Shown: positions 8,056 to 15,195 of the stretch, one piece after another | How positions within the stretch are numbered: position 1 is the first letter of the stretch | How the letters are laid out: each line of letters opens with the position of its first letter | Translations under genes and position numbers: made by a program | DNA from: Streptomyces aurantiacus | Lineage (GTDB): Bacteria; Actinomycetota; Actinomycetes; Streptomycetales; Streptomycetaceae | Direction of reading: 5' to 3' | Length of the DNA: 64,000 nt | Assembly (NCBI RefSeq): GCF_027107535.1 | Contig: NZ_CP114283.1 | Span: forward strand, 992,001-1,056,000 | The notes under the pieces: model-generated | Database searches by the model: none | The model's input: only the letters and a program-made list of their open reading frames with translations | What the model was told of the DNA's origin: nothing

Positions 8056-9168
8056 ATGAGCAAACGCCACGTCCAGAAGTTGTTCCAGCTCATGGCCGGC
8101 GGGGGAGCCATCGAGTTCAGCAGTTCCATGGCCTCTCTGAAGAAGCTCACCCGGCTTGCCTTCGTCGCTCAGCAGTTCGGGTACGAGTACGCGGATGTGC
8201 GGCAGGGAGGTCGCGGGCAGGGGAGCGCCTTCACGATGCTCCTCGTTCCCGATCCGAGTCCCTTCGCCCAGCAGCGGGCCGCGCAGAACTGGGCTCAGTT
8301 CCCCCAGGCCGCGAGCGGTGGGCCCCTGCCTCCGTTCGTGCCCGATGCCCTGGCACTGCTCAAGACGCGGATGAACTTCGACCTGACGGGCAAGAACGGC
8401 GAGAAGCGGATCGGGTACGCGGCTGTCGGCGTCACCGTCGCGTGCCTGATTCTTGCCGTTCGGACGGGCGGGGACACCATCGCGTTCGCCGTCTCGGGCA
8501 TGTTGTGGGTGCTGCTCCTGGGGCTGCTCGGTATAGGTGTCCTCGTCACGCGTCGGCGGCACGCCAAGTTCGCGGTGCGGCTGCAGGCCGCCGGGTTCGT
8601 GGCTGTCACGGACGAGACGGGCAGGGTTCGCTATCTCCCGCCGGGCGGGCATGTGCCCGGGCACGGCAATCCCTTCGGGCCCGAGCAGAGTCGTTCCTTC
8701 TCCGGCCAGGGACATGCCTCCGGTGGCGCGCCGGGCCCCTACCCTCCGCCGGGCACCCCGGGCACCCTCGGCGCTCCAGGTGCATACGGCCCTCCGGCGG
8801 CACCCAGCCCTGCGGCGGCTTACGGCTCTCCCGCTGCCTACGGCCCCCCGGCGGCCCACGGCACCCCAGGTCCGTACCGCGGCACGGGCTCGTACAGCGG
8901 CACGGGCTCGTACAGCGCCCCAGGTCCATACAGCGCCCCAGGCCCCTACAGCAGTCCGCCCGCCCCCGGGCCCTACGGCGGCTTCCCGGCGGCCGCCGCA
9001 CCCCACGACGGCACTCCGCATGCTCCCGGCCCGTACGCGCCCCCAACCCCGAATCCGGACTCAGCCCTGAATCCAGGCTCAGCCTCGAATCCAGGCTCAG
9101 CCCCGGGCCCCGCCCCGGCCCCGGGCCCGTACGGCGGGCAGCCGCCGGCTTACCCTTCCCAGAGCTGA
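8056..9168 (+). CDS. Membrane protein with proline-rich repetitive C-terminus
   Basis: The protein has 370 residues; the ATG has GGGAAA upstream. Residues 1-105 form a soluble N-terminal domain (SKRHVQKLFQLMAGGGAIEF). Two membrane helices (YAAVGVTVACLILAV and FAVSGMLWVLLLGLLGIGVLV) and a short basic cytoplasmic segment follow. The last 170 residues are low-complexity Pro/Gly/Ser/Ala/Tyr sequence. In that tail, 8881-8952 is an in-frame 18-bp repeat present four times (GTGSYS, GTGSYS, APGPYS, APGPYS), followed by a shorter PGSA/NPGS series. The family is not recognised. The tail probably varies in length between strains. Confidence 0.7.
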   Translation: MSKRHVQKLFQLMAGGGAIEFSSSMASLKKLTRLAFVAQQFGYEYADVRQGGRGQGSAFTMLLVPDPSPFAQQRAAQNWAQFPQAASGGPLPPFVPDALALLKTRMNFDLTGKNGEKRIGYAAVGVTVACLILAVRTGGDTIAFAVSGMLWVLLLGLLGIGVLVTRRRHAKFAVRLQAAGFVAVTDETGRVRYLPPGGHVPGHGNPFGPEQSRSFSGQGHASGGAPGPYPPPGTPGTLGAPGAYGPPAAPSPAAAYGSPAAYGPPAAHGTPGPYRGTGSYSGTGSYSAPGPYSAPGPYSSPPAPGPYGGFPAAAAPHDGTPHAPGPYAPPTPNPDSALNPGSASNPGSAPGPAPAPGPYGGQPPAYPSQS

Positions 9169-9367
9169 ACCGGCGGACGTGCCGCCGACAGGAAGCGCGG
9201 GAACGCCGTGCGGTGTGCCTCGTGGGGCTCGGCGGGGAGAACCCTCACCACGCCTCCCGGCCCGGGGTGAGAGCAACGTTCCCCCGCGGTCACCCACAGG
9301 CACAGGCCGGAAACGCGCCATCCCTACCTTCGGGCATACCACCCGTAGAAATCGTGGAGGCGTGAAG

Positions 9368-10750
9368 ATGACAGCCCCGAGCAGCAGCATCACACCGCGC
9401 AAGGGGGGCCGCTGGATCGAGCAGTGGGACCCGGAGGACGAGACGTTCTGGAAGGAGACGGGGGAGAAGGTCGCCCGGCGCAACCTCTTCTTCTCGGTCC
9501 TTTCCGAGCACATCGGGTTCTCGATCTGGACCCTCTGGTCGGTCATGGTGCTCTTCATGGGGCCCGAGTACGGGCTCACCCCCGCCGACAAGTTCTTCCT
9601 CATCTCGATGGCCACGCTGGTCGGCGCCATCGTGCGGGTGCCGTACACCTTCGCGGTCGCCCGCTTCGGTGGCCGGAACTGGACCATCATCTCGGCGAGC
9701 ATGCTGCTCATCCCGACGATCGCGGCCTTTGCCGTCATGGAGCCCGGAACGTCCTTCGGGACCTTCCTCGTGTGCGCCATGCTCGCCGGTGTGGGAGGAG
9801 GGAACTTCGCCTCCTCCATGACGAACATCAACTCCTTCTTCCCGCTGCGCAAGAAGGGCTGGGCCCTCGGGCTCAACGCCGGTGGCGGCAACATCGGGGT
9901 GCCCGTCGTACAGCTCGTCGGGCTCGCCGTCATCGGGGCCGGCGGCGGTCCGCGCCTGCTGCTCGGGATCTACATCCCGCTCATCGTCGTCGCCGCCGTC
10001 CTCGGCGCCTTCTACATGGACAACATCACGTCCGTGAAGAACGACACCGGCGCCGCCAAGGAGGCCGTGAAGGACCCGCACACCTGGATCATGTCCTTCC
10101 TCTACATCGGGACGTTCGGGTCGTTCATCGGGTACAGCTTCGCCTTCGGCCTCGTCCTGCAGACGCAGTTCGGCCGTACGCCCCTGGAGTCGGCCTACGT
10201 CACCTTCATCGGGCCGCTCCTCGGCTCGCTGATCCGGCCCGTGGGTGGCTCGCTCGCCGACAAGTACGGCGGGGCGCGCATCACCCTGTGGAACTTCGTC
10301 GCCATGGGCGCCGCGACCGCCGTCATCGTGGTCGCCTCCATGCAGAAGTCGCTGCCGCTGTTCACCACCGCCTTCATCGTGCTGTTCGTACTGACCGGGC
10401 TCGGCAACGGCGCCACGTTCAAGATGATCCCCGGCATCTTCCATGCCAAGGCCGTCGCCATGGGGCTCACCGGGGAAGCGGCCGCGTCGTACGGGCGGCG
10501 GCTGTCCGGCGCCTCGATGGGGCTCATCGGGGCCGTGGGCGCGGTCGGCGGTCTCGGTATCAACCTGGCCTTCCGGCAGTCGTTCCTGAGCGTCGGTTCC
10601 GGCACCGGGGCCTTCGTCGCCTTCCTCGCCTTCTACGCGGTCTGCTTCGCGGTCACCTGGGCCGTATACCTTCGCCGCCCGGCGGCCGCCGGATCGCCCG
10701 CCACGACCGCCTCGGAGGCGAAGACGCAGCTCAGCTACGCCGAGGTGTGA
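9368..10750 (+). CDS. narK: NarK-type nitrate/nitrite MFS transporter
   Basis: The protein has 460 residues and about 12 transmembrane helices. The ATG at 9368 has GGAGG 7 nt upstream; the GTG at 9362 is too close to that site. The N-terminal WIEQWDPEDETFWKETGEKVARRNL is characteristic of nitrate/nitrite porters. The nitrate-signature-like stretches AGVGGGNFASSMTNINSFFP and KKGWALGLNAGGGNIGVPV are both present. These carry the conserved Gly-rich motifs of the NNP family. Adjacency to an nnaR-type regulator supports a role in nitrate import for assimilation or nitrite export. A transcription terminator follows at 10776-10809. Confidence 0.9.
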   Translation: MTAPSSSITPRKGGRWIEQWDPEDETFWKETGEKVARRNLFFSVLSEHIGFSIWTLWSVMVLFMGPEYGLTPADKFFLISMATLVGAIVRVPYTFAVARFGGRNWTIISASMLLIPTIAAFAVMEPGTSFGTFLVCAMLAGVGGGNFASSMTNINSFFPLRKKGWALGLNAGGGNIGVPVVQLVGLAVIGAGGGPRLLLGIYIPLIVVAAVLGAFYMDNITSVKNDTGAAKEAVKDPHTWIMSFLYIGTFGSFIGYSFAFGLVLQTQFGRTPLESAYVTFIGPLLGSLIRPVGGSLADKYGGARITLWNFVAMGAATAVIVVASMQKSLPLFTTAFIVLFVLTGLGNGATFKMIPGIFHAKAVAMGLTGEAAASYGRRLSGASMGLIGAVGAVGGLGINLAFRQSFLSVGSGTGAFVAFLAFYAVCFAVTWAVYLRRPAAAGSPATTASEAKTQLSYAEV

Positions 10751-10775
10751 CGTAACACGAGCGACATCAAGCGGA

Positions 10776-10809
10776 ACCGAGCCTGTCATGCACCATTGAC
10801 AGGCTCGGT
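10776..10809 (+). terminator. Terminator downstream of narK
   Basis: Perfect 13-bp stem (10776-10788 with 10797-10809) and 8-nt loop TGCACCAT, placed 25 bp after the narK stop. Confidence 0.7.
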
Positions 10810-10937
10810 CGTCCGCCATGAGGCGGGCAAGCGGGGCGTGCAGAGGACGCCCCGGAGTCCCGGACACGGGTACTCCAGCGGTACGCCCCAACCCAGCGGG
10901 TGACACGCACGAACACCACTCGAGCGGGACGAGAGCC

Positions 10938-12119
10938 ATGTACGAGGAACCGCAGCGACAAGAGCAGCGACCGGACCGACCGGACCAACAAGATCACGGC
11001 CCACTCGCGGGGTTCACCGTCGGTGTGACCGCCGCCCGCCGCGCTGACGAACTCGGAGTCCTGCTCCAGCGGCGCGGGGCCGCCGTCCTGCACGCTCCCG
11101 CCCTGCGCATCGTGCCCCTCGCCGACGACAGCGAACTCCTCGCGGCGACCAAACAGCTCCTCGACGAGGCACCGGACATCGTGGTCGCGACCACCGCGAT
11201 CGGGTTCCGTGGCTGGATCGAGGCCGCCGACGGATGGGGCCTCGGCGAGGAACTCCTCGCCGTGCTGCGCGGTGTCGAACTGCTCGCCCGTGGGCCCAAG
11301 GTCAAAGGCGCGGTACGGGCCCAAGGGCTGACCGAGGAATGGTCCCCCTCCTCCGAATCCATGGCCGAGGTGCTCGACCGGCTGCTGGACGAGGGGGTCG
11401 AGGGCCGCCGGATCGCGATCCAGCTGCACGGCGAGCCGCTGCCCGGCTTCGTGGAGTCGCTGCGGGCCGCGGGCGCGGAGGTCGTCGGTGTCCCCGTGTA
11501 CCGGTGGATGCCCCCGGAGGACATCGGCCCCATGGACCGCCTGCTCGACGCCACGGTCGCCCGCAGCCTGGACGCGCTGACCTTCACCAGCGCCCCGGCC
11601 GCGGCCTCACTGCTGGGCCGCGCCGAGGACCGCGGACTGCTGCCCGAACTGCTCGCCGCCCTCAGCCACGACGTGCTGCCCGCCTGCGTCGGCCCGGTCA
11701 CCGCCCTGCCTCTGCAGGCCCGGGGCATCGACACGGTCCAGCCCGAGCGCTTCCGGCTCGGCCCGCTCGTGCAGGTGCTGTGCAAGGAACTGCCGTCCAG
11801 GGCACGGACGTTGCCGATCGCCGGCCACCGGGTGGAGATCCGCGGGCACGCCGTGCTGGTGGACGACGCGCTGCGGCCCGTACCGCCCGCGGGGATGTCG
11901 CTGCTGCGCGCGCTGTCCCGGCGGCCCGGCTGGGTGGTGGCCCGGGCCGAGCTGCTGCGGGCCCTGCCCGGCGCCGGCAAGGACGAGCACGCCGTGGAGA
12001 CCGCGATGGCCCGGCTGCGTACGGCACTGGGGACGCCCAAGCTCATCCAGACCGTCGTCAAGCGCGGCTACCGGCTGGCGCTCGACCCGGCCGCCGACTC
12101 CAAGTACGCCGACGTCTGA
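10938..12119 (+). CDS. nnaR: HemD-like transcriptional regulator of nitrate/nitrite assimilation (NnaR type)
   Basis: The protein has 393 residues. The ATG at 10938 sits directly before the conserved part. Residues about 20-260 are a uroporphyrinogen-III synthase-like fold (GFTVGVTAARRADELGVLLQ, VATTAIGFRGWIEA, LDALTFTSAPAAASLL). Residues about 290-385 form an OmpR/PhoB-type winged helix (LSRRPGWVVARAELLRALPG, VETAMARLRTALG, IQTVVKRGYRL). Streptomyces NnaR has this HemD plus DNA-binding architecture and regulates nar/nir genes together with GlnR; that is established knowledge. The gene lies next to narK, as expected. It is therefore unlikely to be a housekeeping haem enzyme. Its 3' end overlaps the converging gene at 12068 by 52 bp. 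Confidence 0.85.
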   Translation: MYEEPQRQEQRPDRPDQQDHGPLAGFTVGVTAARRADELGVLLQRRGAAVLHAPALRIVPLADDSELLAATKQLLDEAPDIVVATTAIGFRGWIEAADGWGLGEELLAVLRGVELLARGPKVKGAVRAQGLTEEWSPSSESMAEVLDRLLDEGVEGRRIAIQLHGEPLPGFVESLRAAGAEVVGVPVYRWMPPEDIGPMDRLLDATVARSLDALTFTSAPAAASLLGRAEDRGLLPELLAALSHDVLPACVGPVTALPLQARGIDTVQPERFRLGPLVQVLCKELPSRARTLPIAGHRVEIRGHAVLVDDALRPVPPAGMSLLRALSRRPGWVVARAELLRALPGAGKDEHAVETAMARLRTALGTPKLIQTVVKRGYRLALDPAADSKYADV

Positions 12120-12649
12120 CCGCCACTCCCGCCGCGGCGCCCGTACAGCACCAGGGCGGGCGCCAGCAGGGCGAACGCAAGGGTGTGCAGCACGGTCCGT
12201 ACGACGTTCCAGGCCACCCACGGGTCCTCGAACCGCTCGCGCACGGCCGCCGGATCGGTCATCGTGGCCGGGTTCCCTGCGCCCACGATGTCCTCGTTCA
12301 GCGGGATGTTGAAGACGACGGTCACCAGGAACGCGAGCACATAGGTGACGAGTGCCGCGAACACCCACCCGCGCAGGCGCGGCGAGCCGCGCAACTGCCA
12401 GGCGGAGACGGCCGCCAGCAGCAGCGCGCCGCTGAAGGTCAGCAGGAACAGCGGGTTCTGGATGACGTCGTCGATGTTCTGCATGACCTCGACGTAGACC
12501 CGGTCGTCGCTGCGGGCCAGCGCCGGCATCACGCTGCACGCGTACGCGAAGAAGAGCCCGGCGATCAGGCCCGTGGCGACCGTGGCCGCGACCAGCACAC
12601 CCCCGGCGGTCGTACGCCGCCCCTTGCCGCTCTGTGCGAAAGCTGTCAT
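12068..12649 (-). CDS. DUF1772 family integral membrane protein
   Basis: The protein has 193 residues and four hydrophobic helices (GGVLVAATVATGLIAGLFFAY, PLFLLTFSGALLLAAVSAW, WVFAALVTYVLAFLVTVV, VVRTVLHTLAFALLAPALV). The conserved pattern FAYACSVMPALARSDDRVYVEVMQ and FNIPLNEDI near helix three is typical of DUF1772, a family that includes anthrone-oxygenase-like proteins. The catalytic function here is unknown. The gene converges on nnaR and the two coding regions overlap by 52 bp, so mutual antisense interference is possible. Confidence 0.8.
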   Translation of the reverse strand: MTAFAQSGKGRRTTAGGVLVAATVATGLIAGLFFAYACSVMPALARSDDRVYVEVMQNIDDVIQNPLFLLTFSGALLLAAVSAWQLRGSPRLRGWVFAALVTYVLAFLVTVVFNIPLNEDIVGAGNPATMTDPAAVRERFEDPWVAWNVVRTVLHTLAFALLAPALVLYGRRGGSGGQTSAYLESAAGSSASR

Positions 12650-12991
12650 GTCATCGAGTCAAGCGCCGGGCCGTCCCGCCCGACATGGCCCGGACGCGCG
12701 CGGGCATAAGCGGACGTCCAGCCCGCTCCGGGGACGAACGGCCCACCGTCCCGGTGAAGCGTCGGGGGCCGCACCCGGTGAGGCGTCCGGTGCGCCGCTC
12801 CGGCGGGACCTCCGGCGCACGGCAGGGGGCTGAACGGCGCGGGCGGGGGCGGGGACGGCGTGGGGCTTCCCGCCGCGCGCGGGGGAAGGCACTGTAGGGA
12901 GTACGGGCCCCCTTCGGCCCTCTCGCGGACCCCCACTTCACGATCCCTCACCGGCCCCTCAGGGCGGCAACCCCAAGGCGGTGACAGGCAC
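12650..12991. other. Divergent intergenic region of about 340 bp
   Basis: This is very GC-rich spacer between the divergent DUF1772 and CGNR genes. Open frames on both strands are Arg/Gly/Pro-rich and show no coding character. A short direct repeat (GGTGA-GCGTC motifs near 12760-12790) is the only structure noted. Confidence 0.5.
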
Positions 12992-13585
12992 ATGGCATTG
13001 GGCACGGCCACGGCCTCGTACGAGCTGCGGTTCGACTCCGGTCGGACCTGTCTCGATCTCCTGGCGACCACGCACCCCGAGGAGCGGCTCGATTCGGCCG
13101 GGCCGTTGCGGGCCTGGATCGCCGGATCCGGACTCGTCCCGGCGGGCACACCCCTCACCTCGGCCGATTCCTCGTGGCTCGTGAGCTTCCGTGAACTGCG
13201 GGGGCATATCGGACAGTTGGTGCGCGAAGAGCCCTCCCGGGACTCCCGGTCCTTCGGGGTAGCGTTGACCCGTGTCAACGAACTCTCCCTCGCCGCACCG
13301 CCCGTGCCGCTGGCGGTGTGGGGCACCGGCGGCTCGCTCGTCCGAGCCCTGGCAGCGCCTCCCACCTGCGGCGCACTCCTCGCGGCGGTCGCCCGTGACA
13401 CAGTGGAGCTCCTCACGGACCCGGCCGCTCGCGCGAGCATCCGGCAGTGTGAGGGAGACAACTGCCCTCTGGTGTACCTGGATACGTCCAGAGGGCGTCG
13501 TCGCAGGTGGTGCTCCAGTGAGGTGTGCGGAAACCGCGAACGGGTGGCCAGGCACCGGCGCAGAGCAGCCCTCGCGCGGGCTTAG
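12992..13585 (+). CDS. CGNR zinc-finger regulator with ABATE-type N-terminal domain
   Basis: The protein has 197 residues. The ATG at 12992 was chosen; a GTG at 12981 is out of frame. The N-terminal part (ELRFDSGRTCLDLLATTHPEERL) matches the start of the putative stress-induced/ABATE domain. The C-terminus has the CGNR zinc finger: RQCEGDNCPLVYLDTSRGRRRRWCSSEVCGNRERV, with four cysteines and the diagnostic CGNR box. Such proteins are presumed DNA-binding regulators; the target is unknown. It lies upstream of sigU in the same orientation with a 142-bp gap. Confidence 0.85.
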   Translation: MALGTATASYELRFDSGRTCLDLLATTHPEERLDSAGPLRAWIAGSGLVPAGTPLTSADSSWLVSFRELRGHIGQLVREEPSRDSRSFGVALTRVNELSLAAPPVPLAVWGTGGSLVRALAAPPTCGALLAAVARDTVELLTDPAARASIRQCEGDNCPLVYLDTSRGRRRRWCSSEVCGNRERVARHRRRAALARA

Positions 13586-13727
13586 AGTCTCTTCGTGAAG
13601 GAGACGCCCCCAAGTTCCCCACACTCTCCTCACAAAGATATTCCGTCACTTTGAACACAGCCGCGCCTGCACCCGTATCCCGGGATGAGCGACCGACTGG
13701 GGGATCCCCCGGACACCGGAGGTAGGC

Positions 13728-14303
13728 GTGCGCAAGGATTCCGCCGTGGCCGATGAACGATCGCCGAGGGCCCGACATCGCATGTCCCAGCCCTCGGAGC
13801 CTGACGAGGAGCTGATGCGTGCCCTGTACCGGGAACACGCCGGCCCTTTGCTCGCCTATGTGCTGCGGCTGGTTGCCGGGGACCGGCAGCGGGCGGAGGA
13901 CGTCGTACAGGAGACGCTCATCCGTGCCTGGAAGAACGCCGGTCAACTCAACAGAGCGACCGGTTCGGTGCGCCCCTGGCTTGTGACGGTCGCTCGGCGC
14001 ATCGTCATCGACGGGCACCGCAGCCGGCAGGCCCGGCCGCAGGAGGTGGACCCGTCGCCGCTGGAGGTCATTCCCGCGGAGGACGAGATCGACAAGGCGT
14101 TGTGGCTGATGACACTCTCTGACGCGCTCGAAGACCTGACCCCCGCCCACCGGGAGGTACTGGTCGAGACGTACTTCAAGGGGCGTACCGTGAATGAGGC
14201 CGCCGAGACCCTGGGAATACCCAGCGGCACGGTGCGATCACGGGTGTTCTATGCCCTGCGTTCGATGAAGCTCGCACTGGAGGAGCGGGGGGTGACAGCA
14301 TGA
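13728..14303 (+). CDS. sigU: ECF RNA polymerase sigma factor, SigU type
   Basis: The protein has 191 residues. The GTG at 13728 has GGAGG 5 nt upstream; GTG 13746 or ATG 13782 are shorter alternatives. Sigma region 2 is ELMRALYREHAGPLLAYVLR ... AEDVVQETLIRAWKN, with the core-binding and -10 recognition helices. Region 4 is LTPAHREVLVETYFKGRTVNEAAETLGIPSGTVRSRVFYALRSMKL, a helix-turn-helix for the -35 element. Its stop overlaps the anti-sigma ATG, the usual sigma/anti-sigma coupling. The symbol rests on the known S. coelicolor sigU-rsuA pair and matching gene order, which I could not check by search. SigU is described there as affecting secretion and differentiation. Confidence 0.8.
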   Translation: MRKDSAVADERSPRARHRMSQPSEPDEELMRALYREHAGPLLAYVLRLVAGDRQRAEDVVQETLIRAWKNAGQLNRATGSVRPWLVTVARRIVIDGHRSRQARPQEVDPSPLEVIPAEDEIDKALWLMTLSDALEDLTPAHREVLVETYFKGRTVNEAAETLGIPSGTVRSRVFYALRSMKLALEERGVTA

Positions 14304-15112
14304 GCACATACGGGGGATACGGAACGGGTAGTCCTGGATCCATGCAAAGTTCGCAGGGGCAGGGCGATCTGCACGAAACAGTGGGTGCCTACGCGCTGGG
14401 CATCCTCGACGACGCCGAAGCGACCCAGTTCGAGGCGCACCTCGCGACGTGCGAATGGTGCGCGCAGCAGCTCGACGAACTCGCGGGCATGGAGCCGATG
14501 CTCGCCGCCCTCGCGGATCTTCCGGGCACCCGGGGCACACCGGCCATCGGTGAGTCACTGGGCGTCCGCCCGAGCACAGGGCTCTCGGACCGGCTGGTCG
14601 GCGAAGTCGTCGAGCGCCGCGTCCGCGCCAAGAGGAGCCGGCGTGCCTTCTTCGGGCTCGCGGCCTCGCTGATCATCGGCGCTCCGATCGCCGCGATCGC
14701 GGTCACCGGCGGGGACTCCGACTCGAAGCAGCCGCAGACGCTCTCCTCCAGCCCGGCCAAGGACGCGTTCACGCACATGACCGACAAGGTCGAGTCCACG
14801 GACCCGAGCACCAAGGTCAGCGCCACGGTCGGCGTGGAGAGCAAGGCCTGGGGCACCCACGCGGTCCTGGAGCTCAAGAACGTCAAGGGCCCCGAGAAGT
14901 GCTCCCTCATCGCCGTCGGCAAGAACGGCGAGCGGGAGACGGCGACCACCTGGGCGGTCCCGAAGTGGGGCTACGGCATCAAGAACGCCACCACCGAGCA
15001 GGCGAAGAACCCGCTCTACGTACACGGTGGCGTGGCGATGAACCCGGCGGACATCGACCACTGGGAGATCGCGACCTTCGGCGGCAAGAAGCTGGTCGAG
15101 GTCGACGTGTAA
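14300..15112 (+). CDS. rsuA: Membrane-anchored ZAS anti-sigma factor, RsuA type
   Basis: The protein has 270 residues. The ATG overlaps the sigU stop. The N-terminal cytoplasmic domain carries the zinc-binding anti-sigma motif H47-x3-C51-x2-C54 (HLATCEWC). One transmembrane helix follows at about 116-136 (RAFFGLAASLIIGAPIAAIAV). The extracytoplasmic part of about 135 residues (DAFTHMTDKVESTDPSTKVS ... HWEIATFGGKKLVEVDV) is an anti-sigma-K/RskA C-like sensor domain. Membrane anchoring implies that SigU is held inactive until an envelope signal releases it, as known for this class. Confidence 0.85.
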   Translation: MSTYGGYGTGSPGSMQSSQGQGDLHETVGAYALGILDDAEATQFEAHLATCEWCAQQLDELAGMEPMLAALADLPGTRGTPAIGESLGVRPSTGLSDRLVGEVVERRVRAKRSRRAFFGLAASLIIGAPIAAIAVTGGDSDSKQPQTLSSSPAKDAFTHMTDKVESTDPSTKVSATVGVESKAWGTHAVLELKNVKGPEKCSLIAVGKNGERETATTWAVPKWGYGIKNATTEQAKNPLYVHGGVAMNPADIDHWEIATFGGKKLVEVDV

Positions 15113-15195
15113 GCGGTTCAAGAGCGGAAACGTAGCCTCACGGGCTCCCCTTCGCGTACGGTTGACGGCTGCCATGCACGTCAGAAGGGGGCCCG

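Noticed and set aside
10938..12119. Annotation as uroporphyrinogen-III synthase (hemD)
   Set aside because: The C-terminal winged helix and position next to narK indicate an NnaR-type regulator rather than the haem biosynthetic enzyme.
12573..12897. Short plus-strand ORFs in the DUF1772-CGNR spacer
   Set aside because: Arg/Gly/Pro-rich sequence, no start signals, overlapping the divergent gene's promoter.
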